The notes: generated by a model from the letters alone, not told the origin. A DNA stretch of 64,000 bases from Bacteroidota bacterium (GCA_016124585.1 WGNL01000016.1:16578-80577); one strand, 5' to 3'; positions 1 through 8,145 are shown, counted from the first letter of the stretch. Numbers and translations are program-made.

Positions 1-729
1 TTTTTCAACAACCAATCCAGCCCTATTGATGCTAATTACAATATCCAATGGGACTTTGGCGATGGAGAAAGTAGCACGGATATTAGCCCTACACATGTTT
101 ACCGAGATACAGGCAACTTCGATGTTCGGCTTGAAATAACCTCACCCATAGGGTGTTACACAGACACTACCTTTAATCAGCTTGTACGGATTCTATCCCC
201 TCCGGTGGCAGATTTCAGTTTTGACCCTACAAATCCTGACAACTTCAACCCTGATGTCAATTTTTTTAATAAAAGTATCGACGCTAAATACTCGGATTGG
301 TACGTGGATGGGCGATTGGTGGCACAGATGCCAGATTTCACTTACTCATTTCCCGACACGGGACTTCATGAGGTAAAACTCATCGTCGTTCATGCTGAAA
401 AATGCCTCGATAGCCTTGTTCAGTACGTGGACGTGGTGCCCAAAGTGACCTATTTTATGCCCAACGCTTTTACTCCCAACAATGACAGTGTCAATGATGT
501 GTTCGTTGGAACAGGCGTAACTCGTGGCGTTACCGATTTTAACCTCTCCATCTGGGACCGCTATGGCCAGAAGGTTTTTGAGACAACGAAAATCGAAGAA
601 CCGTGGAACGGACAGGTGGGCAACAATGGTAAAATAGCGACTGCTGGCGTGTACGTTTGTGTAGTCAGCTTTACTGGTCCTCGAGGAGAACCCTTCAAAT
701 ACAGGGGATATGCCACGCTCGTTCGCTAA
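1..729 (+). CDS. PKD-domain surface protein with T9SS type B C-terminal domain (5' end outside window)
   Basis: The frame is open from base 1, so the start lies before the window and only the last 242 residues are visible. A PKD repeat with the signature WDFGDGES is present near residue 17, followed by a second beta-sandwich region (about residues 67-150). The last 85 residues begin with YFMPNAFTPNNDSVNDVF, the hallmark of the type B (CHU_C-like) sorting domain used by the type IX secretion system. The family consists of large adhesin-like proteins exported across the outer membrane and anchored or released at the surface; the specific ligand cannot be told. It is followed by rplS on the same strand, but rplS has its own promoter. 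Confidence 0.9.
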   Translation, partial: FFNNQSSPIDANYNIQWDFGDGESSTDISPTHVYRDTGNFDVRLEITSPIGCYTDTTFNQLVRILSPPVADFSFDPTNPDNFNPDVNFFNKSIDAKYSDWYVDGRLVAQMPDFTYSFPDTGLHEVKLIVVHAEKCLDSLVQYVDVVPKVTYFMPNAFTPNNDSVNDVFVGTGVTRGVTDFNLSIWDRYGQKVFETTKIEEPWNGQVGNNGKIATAGVYVCVVSFTGPRGEPFKYRGYATLVR

Positions 730-791
730 CGGCAGCTTTGTGGAGTCAAGATTATTTTTTAAAAAAACCTTTTTTAAGTAAAAAAAACACT

Positions 792-799
792 TACTTTTG
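792..799 (+). promoter_or_regulatory. Bacteroidota -7 box upstream of rplS
   Basis: TACTTTTG matches the consensus TAnnTTTG and lies 39 nt before the rplS start. The region where a -33 box would lie is a T-run without a clear TTG, so only the -7 half is supported. Confidence 0.55.
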
Positions 800-838
800 C
801 GCCTCTTTTGAAATTCACAATTACTAAATAGTAGAAAA

Positions 839-1210
839 ATGGACGCGATTTTATACGTTCAAGAGCAACTTGCTAAGAAAATTGACTTCCCTAAGTTCCG
901 TGCTGGCGACGCAGTAGCCGTTAGTTACCGCATTATTGAGGGTAACAAGGAACGTATTCAGGTATTCAAGGGCAATGTCATCCAAATAAAAGGTACTGGA
1001 GCTACGAAAACTTTCACCGTTCGCAAAATTTCCAGTGGCGTTGGTGTTGAGCGTATTTTCCCGTTCACATCACCATCCATCGCAGAGATTGAGATACTGA
1101 AGCGTGGCAAGGTACGCCGCTCAAGGCTGTATTACCTGCGTGGTGCCATTGGCGCCAAAGCACGTATCAAGGAGCGCAAATTCCTGCGTGTGGCTGCGCC
1201 TGCGAAGTAA
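839..1210 (+). CDS. rplS: 50S ribosomal protein L19
   Basis: The 123-residue product matches L19 along its whole length: FRAGDAVAVSYRIIEGNKER near the N-terminus, the IQVFKGNVIQIKG strand, then GVGVERIFPFTSPSI and the basic RRSRLYYLRGAIGAKARIKE stretch that contacts rRNA at the 30S-50S interface. The length is normal for the phylum. It stands alone here, without the rpsP-rimM-trmD partners often found beside it in other bacteria. A -7 box lies upstream and a perfect hairpin terminator 20 nt downstream, so it is likely monocistronic. Confidence 0.97.
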   Translation: MDAILYVQEQLAKKIDFPKFRAGDAVAVSYRIIEGNKERIQVFKGNVIQIKGTGATKTFTVRKISSGVGVERIFPFTSPSIAEIEILKRGKVRRSRLYYLRGAIGAKARIKERKFLRVAAPAK

Positions 1211-1230
1211 TTTCCGAAGCGGTTTTATCA

Positions 1231-1267
1231 AAAACGCCTTGCAGTTCTATGAGTTGCAAGGCGTTTT
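1231..1267 (+). terminator. rplS terminator
   Basis: Perfect 13-bp inverted repeat: AAAACGCCTTGCA at 1231-1243 pairs with 1255-1267 across an 11-nt loop and ends in a short T-run. It separates rplS from the next gene. Confidence 0.85.
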
Positions 1268-1293
1268 CTATTTACAAAAATGCCAACTACAAC

Positions 1294-2052
1294 ATGAAAC
1301 ATCTTGCAATACTTCTGCTCGCGGCCTTACCCTACTTGCTTAACGCCCAAATCGTCAACATCGAGGAACAGCGTATCACAGGCACCAACGACTCGGTGCA
1401 CTGGTACGGCAATCTTCGCTTGGGTGCTAATCTTATCAAGGTTCAGGAAGAAGTCTTGCAGCTAAATACTACTGCCCAGATTGAATACAAACGAGGAAAA
1501 AGCCTACTACTTTTCCTCTTGGACGGAAAGTTCCTCCGTGCTGGCGGCAAACAATTCAATAATGCTGGATTTGCGCACCTACGCTACAACCGAAAGATTA
1601 CCGATCCATTATCGATGGAATTTTTTGCGCAAGCACAATTCAACAAATTGCTCTACATCGAGCTACGTGCATTGGGTGGGGCTGGACTGCGTTATCGTAT
1701 TTTTAAAAATGATACAGGCAAAAGCAGGGTCTATCTTGGAAGTGCTTACTTGTTTGAACACAACAGCTTTACCAATGATACGGCTGACCGAAATTGGCAT
1801 CGCCTCAGCAATTACCTTTCCTTCACTTTCCGCCCCTGGCAAGGTGTGACACTCGTCAGCACCACTTATTTCCAGCCACAGTTCACTAATTGGAGCAATT
1901 ACCGACTAGCTACTGAGGCTAGGCTAGACACACCGCTAGGCAAAAAACTCAGTTTTTTCACCGACTTCAGCTTACAAACAGACAAAGCCTTACCCATTGA
2001 TGCCCCAGATGTTACCTATGCTTGGCAAAATGGCCTGACCTTGAAATTTTGA
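1294..2052 (+). CDS. DUF481 family outer-membrane protein
   Basis: The start at 1294 gives a clean signal peptide (MKHLAILLLAALPYLLNAQ) and a 252-residue product; an in-frame ATG 45 nt earlier falls inside the rplS terminator and is unlikely. The mature part is made of alternating beta strands (for example LLLFLLDGKFLRAGG, FAHLRYNRKITDPLSMEFFAQAQFNKLL) and ends in an aromatic residue, KF, as outer-membrane beta-barrels do. The pattern is that of DUF481 (YdiY-like) proteins, whose function is not established. Its end lies 4 nt from the end of the convergent Pycsar-like gene. Confidence 0.8.
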   Translation: MKHLAILLLAALPYLLNAQIVNIEEQRITGTNDSVHWYGNLRLGANLIKVQEEVLQLNTTAQIEYKRGKSLLLFLLDGKFLRAGGKQFNNAGFAHLRYNRKITDPLSMEFFAQAQFNKLLYIELRALGGAGLRYRIFKNDTGKSRVYLGSAYLFEHNSFTNDTADRNWHRLSNYLSFTFRPWQGVTLVSTTYFQPQFTNWSNYRLATEARLDTPLGKKLSFFTDFSLQTDKALPIDAPDVTYAWQNGLTLKF

Positions 2053-2056
2053 AAAA

Positions 2057-3268
2057 TCAGGTAAAAAGCACCACTAGGAACAGCAGCACTGTAGCGACAA
2101 AGCCCACCATAAAGATGTTGTAAGAAATAGACAGGAACTTGTATTTACGGTCCAACACCTTGCCAAGGTTGTGCAGGTCACGCGCCATATTTCCGTAGAG
2201 TAAGTCGCTGTCCTTGAACATTTCATCTAACAATTCCTCGTAGCGCTCGGCCTTCAGGGAGACAAAATTTCCAAAAAACATCAAATTGCGCTTAGCATCG
2301 TCAATTGGTGTGCTGTCATTGATGAGGCTAGTCACCTTAGGGCGGGCTGCCAGCACAGCAAATATTAGTGACGACAACCCCGTAACAAGAAAAATGACTA
2401 CTGGCATCAACACGGCAGGGTTCGTTTCGGTCATATTACGGTAAGTAATCACCGAAATCATCACTGAAATCAGAATGGCATTCACGCTGATCATGATATG
2501 TGCCTTGTTGTCAGCTATGGCACTCAGGTTGATATGCGTCCGATAGCTTGTTCGGAAAAAAGTCTGCGCCCCTGGCGACAATCTTCGTTTGAACCCTTGA
2601 AATTTCTTTTCACCTTGGGCACCAATGCTATCCTTACGCTTGTCGATTCGTTCCTTCAGTGTCAAAATATGATTGGCCACAATGGGTTCGTGGGTGAGCT
2701 TGGCATGGGAAGTAAAAAACCGCATATTGAGCAATTGCTGCAACTGGAACTGCTCCCATTCCTCCTTGCCAAAATGGCGGTTCAATACAAGTTCCTGTTC
2801 TAATCGCATCAGTGGCGAGTTTTCAAAAAAGGCGCTCCCAAAATAAACGGCATTTACCGCATCAGATAACAGTTGGCCTTCGGTGGTACGCAACGATTGG
2901 TCATTGAAAAACCCTCTCAACGTAGCGATTATTTGCGCCTTTCGTTCGGGTAAAAAATGGTGTGCAGCAAAGAATTTTTCCGCCAACTCCATACTTTTCG
3001 GTTCCGGATTTTGGTAGTCGAAAAGATAGCCCGCATTGCTGAACCAGGCAGCCAGCGCCGCCGTTTCCCATTCCATTTCGGTAGATCCGTTGGCCTGCGC
3101 CAAGTTGTTCACCATCTTGACGATTTCCATCGCCTGCCGATAGGTTCGGAACACCAATCGGGCATCGTTTTTTTGGTTGAAGAGATTGAGAACGAACTGC
3201 TGCGCCAAGCTGGCGATGTCTGTTTGTGCAATGATTTCCTCGGATGGGCTGTGTAGTTCCCGGCTCAT
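2057..3268 (-). CDS. Pycsar-effector-like protein: inactive HD domain plus DUF5706 two-helix membrane domain
   Basis: 403 residues. The N-terminal half (about 20-220) is all-helical and resembles an HD phosphohydrolase, but the metal-binding His-Asp pair is replaced: AAWFSNAGYLFDY stands where AAWFHD-GY is expected, and the later His-Glu is also missing, so it should not be catalytic. The C-terminal half carries the conserved segment INLSAIADNKAHIMISVNAI followed by a hydrophobic hairpin (about 268-310) and a final membrane helix ending in VLLFLVVLFT. This is the DUF5706/PycTM type, members of which serve as membrane-disrupting effectors of cyclic-pyrimidine (Pycsar) immunity. No cyclase gene is adjacent, so a defence role is inference. 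Confidence 0.75.
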   Translation of the reverse strand: MSRELHSPSEEIIAQTDIASLAQQFVLNLFNQKNDARLVFRTYRQAMEIVKMVNNLAQANGSTEMEWETAALAAWFSNAGYLFDYQNPEPKSMELAEKFFAAHHFLPERKAQIIATLRGFFNDQSLRTTEGQLLSDAVNAVYFGSAFFENSPLMRLEQELVLNRHFGKEEWEQFQLQQLLNMRFFTSHAKLTHEPIVANHILTLKERIDKRKDSIGAQGEKKFQGFKRRLSPGAQTFFRTSYRTHINLSAIADNKAHIMISVNAILISVMISVITYRNMTETNPAVLMPVVIFLVTGLSSLIFAVLAARPKVTSLINDSTPIDDAKRNLMFFGNFVSLKAERYEELLDEMFKDSDLLYGNMARDLHNLGKVLDRKYKFLSISYNIFMVGFVATVLLFLVVLFT

Positions 3269-3367
3269 GTGGTAGTTTATTTAAATGGCAAGGTAGAGTG
3301 ATTTTATTAAATATTATAACATCACCATTCAAATACCAGAATGCCTAAATCACCCAATGGCAAAAAT

Positions 3368-3395
3368 GAAAGGCTGCATTGTTTCGCAGCTTTCC
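3368..3395 (-). terminator. Terminator of the dioxygenase gene
   Basis: The arms 3370-3377 and 3386-3393 pair around an 8-nt loop (GCTGC/GCAGC core). On the minus strand the hairpin is followed by TTTCATTTTT, fitting termination just after the stop codon of the 3398-4351 gene. Confidence 0.6.
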
Positions 3396-3397
3396 GT

Positions 3398-4351
3398 TTA
3401 TTTTTTCAAGCCAATTTCCCGTAATCTTTCGTTCAAATATTCGCCAGCTGTGATGGGTTCATATACCAGCGGCTGCTCGGCAGTCACCGTAGAGGGCAGG
3501 CATGTCAAGTCCATATCGCTGCGTGGGTGCAGGAAGAATGGTATACTGAGGCGTGGGTTGTGCCATTCCTCACGAGGTGGGTTTACAACCCGATGGGTCG
3601 TAGATTTCAGATAGTTATTCGTCAGGCGCTGAAGCATATCGCCCACATTGATGACGATTTCGTCCTGCTCAGGTACCACTTCCAGCCACTCGTTATCTTT
3701 TGTAAGCACTTGGAGGCCGCCAGCTGAAGCGCCTACGAGCAAAGTGATGAGGTTGATATCTTCATGCTGCTCGGCACGGATGGCTGAAGCGGGCTCCTGA
3801 GTAATGGGCGGATAAAAAATCGCCCGAAGGATGCTATTGCCAAGGTGGATATGCTTGTCAAAATACATCTCGCCAATGCCGAGGTGGATGGCGATGGCAC
3901 AGAGCAGTTGGCCACCAGATTTTTCAAAATTCTGGTAAAGCTCCTTGCCCAATCGGAGGAATTCCGGTTTTTCTGCCACTTCCACATTGGGTGGATAATG
4001 TTCGGAAGGCACTTCACCGGCAGCAGCCTCCTGTCCTATCTGGAAAAATTCCTTCAGGTCTGCTACAGTTGACTGTTTGGCGTGTTCTTTTCCGAAGGAA
4101 GTATATCCCCGTTGACCTGCGAGGCCAGGCACTTCGTACTGGCGCTTGACGTCTTCGGGTAACGCAAAAAATGCTCTGCTGCTATTGTAGAAATCATCAA
4201 TCAACTGCTTCGGAATGCCGTGGTTGATGACGCCCACAAAGCCAATTTCATGGAACGCCTTGCCCAACTCTGCTACAAATTGATTGCGCTCCTCTGGTGT
4301 TCCGGCAGTGAATTTCGAAAGATCGACGAGTGGAATGGCTCTTTTAGTCAT
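3398..4351 (-). CDS. Isopenicillin N synthase-like Fe(II)/2-oxoglutarate dioxygenase
   Basis: 317 residues from the ATG at 4351, which gives the usual family start (MTKRAIPLVDLSKF). An upstream in-frame ATG would add 37 residues without family character. The N-terminal DIOX_N region includes FHEIGFVGVINHGIP. The C-terminal jelly roll has the iron ligands HED (in AEQHEDINLITLLVG) and the distal His in STTHRVVNPP, followed by the 2-oxoglutarate-binding Arg in RLSIPFF. All three ligands and the Arg are intact, so it should be an active oxygenase. The substrate cannot be read from the sequence. It is divergent from the LytS gene. Confidence 0.88.
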   Translation of the reverse strand: MTKRAIPLVDLSKFTAGTPEERNQFVAELGKAFHEIGFVGVINHGIPKQLIDDFYNSSRAFFALPEDVKRQYEVPGLAGQRGYTSFGKEHAKQSTVADLKEFFQIGQEAAAGEVPSEHYPPNVEVAEKPEFLRLGKELYQNFEKSGGQLLCAIAIHLGIGEMYFDKHIHLGNSILRAIFYPPITQEPASAIRAEQHEDINLITLLVGASAGGLQVLTKDNEWLEVVPEQDEIVINVGDMLQRLTNNYLKSTTHRVVNPPREEWHNPRLSIPFFLHPRSDMDLTCLPSTVTAEQPLVYEPITAGEYLNERLREIGLKK

Positions 4352-4419
4352 AGTTAAATTTGCTTGCGCAACGCAGGTTGCGGTTTTGTTTTTTGAAAAA
4401 ATCGGGTTGAAATCGTTGG

Positions 4420-4427
4420 CAAATTTA
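4420..4427 (-). promoter_or_regulatory. Candidate -7 box of the dioxygenase gene
   Basis: On the minus strand this reads TAAATTTG, matching TAnnTTTG. A CAA (TTG on the minus strand) at 4450-4452 could be the -33 half with a 22-nt spacer. It lies 69 nt before the start at 4351. Confidence 0.45.
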
Positions 4428-4505
4428 GTTTTTTCACCTAACAAAAAACCAAGTTTAAACACATACGCTCAGTTTAGGCATATTTTGACAGCCCATTGCC
4501 CGCTG

Positions 4506-4533
4506 TTGAACTGCCGAACTAAGTTTACCTTTG
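4506..4533 (+). promoter_or_regulatory. Promoter of the LytS/LytTR operon, nearly touching the start codon
   Basis: TTG at 4506-4508 and TACCTTTG at 4526-4533 are separated by 17 nt, a good Bacteroidota promoter. The -7 box ends only 4 nt before the ATG at 4538, so transcription should begin at or within a few bases of the start codon. The mRNA is then leaderless or nearly so, unless translation begins further in. Confidence 0.65.
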
Positions 4534-4537
4534 CTAA

Positions 4538-5557
4538 ATGGATCAACAACCGCAATCCTTGCCCGTCAATTCGCTGGTTTTCCACACTGCCTTCTGGCTG
4601 ATGTACTGGATTCTTGCGAGTATGCAGGATGTGGTGTTCATCTCGCAGTTCAAGGATACCTATAACCTTCCCACAGTCCTTGGATCGATGGGCGTCGTTT
4701 ATTTCAACTACTACTACTGGATACCGAAATACCTCATCAAACAGCGGAAACCATTAATTTATATCGTCAGCATTTTCACCATTATCGTCCTAAATTCCTG
4801 GCTAGTAAATGTCTTCCTTCGGGAATTCATCTCACCAAAGGATTACTATTATTCTTGGGAAGGGACTTTTACGCTATCGGTGGACACGGTGGTCTTGGTG
4901 GCTTTTACTACGGCCTTCAAGTTCATCCAGCAGTGGCACGAACGCAACAACTACGCCGTGCAGTTGGAGAAAAAAAACCTCGAAAGCGAGCTGGAAATGC
5001 TCAAGTCGCAAATCAACCCGCACTTTATTTTCAATACCCTCAATACGATTTACTTCCTGATGGAACAAAAAGAGGACGAACGAGCCAAGGAGGCACTCCT
5101 CAAATTTTCCGACACACTCAGCCACCAACTCTACGATTACAACAAGGATTGGATTGATCTTGGCAAGGAGGTCGATTACCTTGAAAACTACATCGAACTC
5201 CAGCGCCTGCGCCACGACGAGGAACTGCTTGAACTCCAATGCGAGCTACCCAACCATGTGAATGGCTACGTAATTGCACCTATGCTGCTCATTCCTTTTG
5301 TAGAAAATGCCTTTAAGTACAGTTCCAACTCCTCTGGCTACAAGGTAGGCGTGAAACTGGCCGTAAAAAACGGCGAGCTGGATTTTACCACCGAAAATTC
5401 CATCAACCAAAACAGCCGGAACCAAGACCGGGTAGGCGGCATCGGCCTCAAAAACGTGCAGCGCCGCCTTGACCTGACCTACCCAAACCGCCACAAACTG
5501 ACCATTGAAGACGACGGTGAAACCTATATTTCTAACCTGAAAATCAAGCTGAAATGA
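4538..5557 (+). CDS. LytS-type sensor histidine kinase
   Basis: 339 residues. Four hydrophobic segments in the first 130 residues (VFHTAFWLMYWILASM, GVVYFNYYYW, IVSIFTIIVLNSWLVNVF, VVLVAFTTAF) form the membrane sensor. Next comes a coiled-coil linker and the His_kinase domain with the phosphoacceptor in QINPHFIFNTLNTIYFLM. The ATPase region has its N-box in LLIPFVENAFKYS and glycine box in GGIGLKNVQRRLDL. The stop overlaps the start of the LytTR regulator by 4 nt (ATGA), so the two are translationally coupled and almost certainly work as a pair. The stimulus is unknown. Confidence 0.93.
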   Translation: MDQQPQSLPVNSLVFHTAFWLMYWILASMQDVVFISQFKDTYNLPTVLGSMGVVYFNYYYWIPKYLIKQRKPLIYIVSIFTIIVLNSWLVNVFLREFISPKDYYYSWEGTFTLSVDTVVLVAFTTAFKFIQQWHERNNYAVQLEKKNLESELEMLKSQINPHFIFNTLNTIYFLMEQKEDERAKEALLKFSDTLSHQLYDYNKDWIDLGKEVDYLENYIELQRLRHDEELLELQCELPNHVNGYVIAPMLLIPFVENAFKYSSNSSGYKVGVKLAVKNGELDFTTENSINQNSRNQDRVGGIGLKNVQRRLDLTYPNRHKLTIEDDGETYISNLKIKLK

Positions 5558-6291
5558 CAATAAAATGTTTGGTCGTTGATGATGAACCTGTAGCCAGAAA
5601 AGGCATCGCCGGGTACGTAGAGCAAGTGCCATTCCTCTCGCTGGCAGGCACTTGCAAGAGTGCCGTAGAAGCCAATGAAGTGCTCCATCAAGAGAAGATT
5701 GACCTGCTTTTTCTCGACATACAGATGCCTGACCTCACGGGAATTGAGTTCGTGCGCTCACTGGAAAATCCACCTTCTGTCATCTTCACCACTGCTTACC
5801 GGGACTACGCCATTGAAGGTTTTGAGCTGAATGCACTTGATTATTTGGTCAAGCCCATCTCATTCCAGCGCTTCCTGAAGGCTGCCAACAAGGCACAGTC
5901 TCATTTTGAAATGCTTCGACAAAACCTCACAAAGCCACCCGAGGCACCCGCTGTCGGCCCAGAGTATTTTTTCATTAAAAGCGATGGCCAATTCATCAAG
6001 ATCAAGCTGGCCGACGTACTGTTTTTTGAAAGTGAAAAAGACTATGTCTTTATTCATACCGAGCAAAAACGCTACCTCACGCTGCTTTCCCTTAAACAGT
6101 TGGAAAAAGAACTCCCACCGGAGCGATTCCTACGGGTACACCGCTCCTACCTTGTCTCACTCGAAAAAGTGGAATTGGTGGACGGCAGCAATCTCGTAAT
6201 CAAGGGAAAGCAAATCCCAGTTAGCCGCAGCTTGCAAGACACAATTTTCAACACCCTGATTGCAGGCCGTTTGTGGAAAAGGGAGTTATGA
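5554..6291 (+). CDS. LytTR-family response regulator
   Basis: 245 residues. The receiver domain (1-120) keeps the acidic pocket VVDDEP, the phosphorylated Asp at residue 55 in LLFLDIQMPD, the Thr in VIFTTAYRDYA and the Lys in DYLVKPISF. The C-terminal LytTR DNA-binding domain (about 137-240) includes DVLFFESEKDYVFIHT and FLRVHRSYLVSL. Such regulators bind direct repeats near their target promoters. It overlaps the kinase gene by 4 nt and is probably phosphorylated by it. The targets are unknown; the glutathione peroxidase downstream has its own -7 box. Confidence 0.94.
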   Translation: MTIKCLVVDDEPVARKGIAGYVEQVPFLSLAGTCKSAVEANEVLHQEKIDLLFLDIQMPDLTGIEFVRSLENPPSVIFTTAYRDYAIEGFELNALDYLVKPISFQRFLKAANKAQSHFEMLRQNLTKPPEAPAVGPEYFFIKSDGQFIKIKLADVLFFESEKDYVFIHTEQKRYLTLLSLKQLEKELPPERFLRVHRSYLVSLEKVELVDGSNLVIKGKQIPVSRSLQDTIFNTLIAGRLWKREL

Positions 6292-6344
6292 TTTACGATT
6301 GAGCCTATTCGTAAATCCATCAGTCTTAAATCGCAAAACCTTCC

Positions 6345-6352
6345 TACCTTTG
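6345..6352 (+). promoter_or_regulatory. -7 box of the glutathione peroxidase gene
   Basis: TACCTTTG matches TAnnTTTG and lies 34 nt before the GTG start. No clear -33 box is visible. Confidence 0.5.
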
Positions 6353-6386
6353 GCCTTCACTGATTTTTTATCAGGTAAAAATATTT

Positions 6387-6854
6387 GTGAATACGATTCA
6401 TTCATTCAAGGTAGATGGAATTGCGGGAGGGATGATAGATTTTGCCGCCTTTGCTGGCAAAAAAATCCTAATCGTCAATGTTGCTTCGGAATGTGGGCTT
6501 ACGCCACAATACCAGCAGCTACAGGAATTGTACGAGGAGTTTGAAGATAAAATAACAATAGTGGGTTTTCCTGCCAACAACTTTGGAGCGCAGGAACCGG
6601 GTTCAAATCAGGAAATACAAACGTTTTGTTCCCACAACTACAGTGTCACTTTCCCCCTAGCTGCGAAAGTGGACGTAACCACCCACCCAGTTTACCAATG
6701 GCTCACAAAAAAGGCGCTCAATGGCGTCCAAGACAGCGAAGTAACCTGGAATTTTCAAAAATATGCCCTTGATGAACAGGGCCGTCTCGTCCATGTTTTC
6801 CCACCTGCTACCAGTACCCTTGATGATGTGATTCTTGATTGGCTGAATGTCTGA
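6387..6854 (+). CDS. Glutathione peroxidase family protein
   Basis: 155 residues starting at a GTG. The peroxidatic Cys lies in NVASECGLTPQYQQL; it is cysteine, not selenocysteine. The second family block FPANNFGAQEPGSNQEI carries the conserved Gln-equivalent region, and WNFQKYALDEQGRLV holds the catalytic Trp-Asn. Cys-type enzymes of this family usually reduce hydroperoxides with thioredoxin rather than glutathione. There is no signal peptide, so it is cytoplasmic and probably protects against peroxides. Confidence 0.92.
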   Translation: MNTIHSFKVDGIAGGMIDFAAFAGKKILIVNVASECGLTPQYQQLQELYEEFEDKITIVGFPANNFGAQEPGSNQEIQTFCSHNYSVTFPLAAKVDVTTHPVYQWLTKKALNGVQDSEVTWNFQKYALDEQGRLVHVFPPATSTLDDVILDWLNV

Positions 6855-6873
6855 AAATTTGATTCAATATTGC

Positions 6874-6935
6874 AGATTTAAGATTTATTGCTACTTCGGC
6901 AAATCTCAAATCATGTAATCTTAAATCTTAAATCA
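6874..6935 (+). repeat. 7-nt repeat hairpin in the holB leader
   Basis: Two AGATTTA units (6874-6880, 6881-6887) are followed by a 13-nt spacer and then five 7-nt units (6901-6935), the best of which are TAAATCT/TAAATCA. The right-hand units are the reverse complement of the left-hand ones, so the RNA could fold into a long imperfect hairpin. The tract ends 38 nt before the ATG of holB. The same architecture with different unit sequences occurs at 8073, 43360 and 56467. Confidence 0.7.
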
Positions 6936-6973
6936 AAAACCAGACACAAGCTCAAAGCGAATATTTGACGCAC

Positions 6974-8077
6974 ATGCAGTTCCGTTCTGTCATCGGCCAA
7001 TCCCTCGCCAAAACCCTTCTTCGGGGAATGGCGGATAACGAGCGCATCCCGCACGCACTGCTGTTGTTGGGGGCGCCTGGGAGTGGTGATTTACCCTTGG
7101 CAGTGGCATTTGCGCAGTATGTTCTTTGTCAGAATAAGCAAGGCGGCGACGCTTGCGGGCAGTGCAGCCAGTGTAGCAAGGTGGAGAAACTTGTCCACCC
7201 CGACCTGCACTTCTCCTTCCCAACAGTAGGCACGAACGTGACCAGTGACACCCACATCGCCGATTGGCGAACGGCACTGTCAGAGAACCCATATTTGAAC
7301 GTAAACCAGTGGCTACAGCGGATTGGCGCAGAGAACAAGCAAGGCAATATCAACAAAGAGGAATGTGTGGCCATCATCCGAAAGTTGAGTTTGAAAGCCT
7401 TCGAAGGGAATAAGAAAGTGCTGATAATGTGGCTGCCTGAATATCTCGGCAAGGAAGGAAACCGCCTGCTGAAACTCATCGAAGAGCCACCCGATGACAC
7501 CCTGATAATTCTCGTGGCAGAAAATCAGGAACTGATTTTGAATACCATCCTCTCCCGTTGCCAAATCGTGAAAGTGAACCGCCTGAGCGATGAGGAAGTG
7601 GAAGAGGGTCTCGTCAGTTTGAAAAATTTAACTGCTGAAAAATCCCGCTCCATTGCCCATTTGGCCGCTGGCGATTTCAATGAAGCGCTTAATATTGCGG
7701 CACAGCCGCTCAAGGACAACTCGACCTTGTTTCTTGATTGGCTTCGTAAATGTTACTTAGGAAACGGCGTGGAAATGGCCAGCCTGACCGAAACATTTGC
7801 CGACTTAGGACGTGAAAACCAGAAACAATTCTTGCAGTACGCCCTGCATTTCATGCGGGAGTACATGCTCCTTAAAACCACCGGCAATGACCAAGTGAGG
7901 CTGCTGCCGGAAGAACTCAAAACCGCCCAAAACCTGAGCAAAATCATCGGGTTTGGGCAAATCGAGCGCATCACGAAGCTCTTCAACGATTGCTCGTTCT
8001 ACATCGAACGGAACGCCAATCAGAAGCTGCTTTTTTTGGATGCCTCCATTCAATTAAATAAGATACTCAGAAATTGA
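6974..8077 (+). CDS. holB: DNA polymerase III delta' subunit
   Basis: 367 residues from the ATG at 6974; a TTG 9 nt earlier is possible but less likely. The clamp-loader AAA+ fold is clear: HALLLLGAPGSG at the P-loop position with the usual delta' loss of the catalytic Lys, a four-Cys zinc module (CQNKQGGDACGQCSQC), and LLKLIEEPPDDTLIILVAENQE with the sensor region NTILSRCQIVKV. Delta' is the non-hydrolysing wrench of the clamp loader that opens the sliding clamp. Its stop codon lies inside the 7-nt repeat tract that leads into the RicT-like gene, and the two genes are probably cotranscribed. Confidence 0.93.
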   Translation: MQFRSVIGQSLAKTLLRGMADNERIPHALLLLGAPGSGDLPLAVAFAQYVLCQNKQGGDACGQCSQCSKVEKLVHPDLHFSFPTVGTNVTSDTHIADWRTALSENPYLNVNQWLQRIGAENKQGNINKEECVAIIRKLSLKAFEGNKKVLIMWLPEYLGKEGNRLLKLIEEPPDDTLIILVAENQELILNTILSRCQIVKVNRLSDEEVEEGLVSLKNLTAEKSRSIAHLAAGDFNEALNIAAQPLKDNSTLFLDWLRKCYLGNGVEMASLTETFADLGRENQKQFLQYALHFMREYMLLKTTGNDQVRLLPEELKTAQNLSKIIGFGQIERITKLFNDCSFYIERNANQKLLFLDASIQLNKILRN

Positions 8078-8145
8078 GAATTGAGAATTGAGAACTGAAA
8101 ATGCCCCATGCAATTCGTTCTCAATTTTCAATTTTCAATTCTCAA
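8073..8145 (+). repeat. 7-nt repeat hairpin between holB and the RicT-like gene
   Basis: Left arm: four 7-nt units, three exact ATTGAGA (8073-8093) plus ACTGAAA (8094-8100). Right arm: four units TTCTCAA, TTTTCAA, TTTTCAA, TTCTCAA (8118-8145), the reverse complement of the left arm. The loop is 17 nt. The left arm contains the holB stop codon (8075-8077) and the right arm ends 11 nt before the ATG at 8157, so the hairpin would bridge termination of one gene and initiation of the next. Confidence 0.85.
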
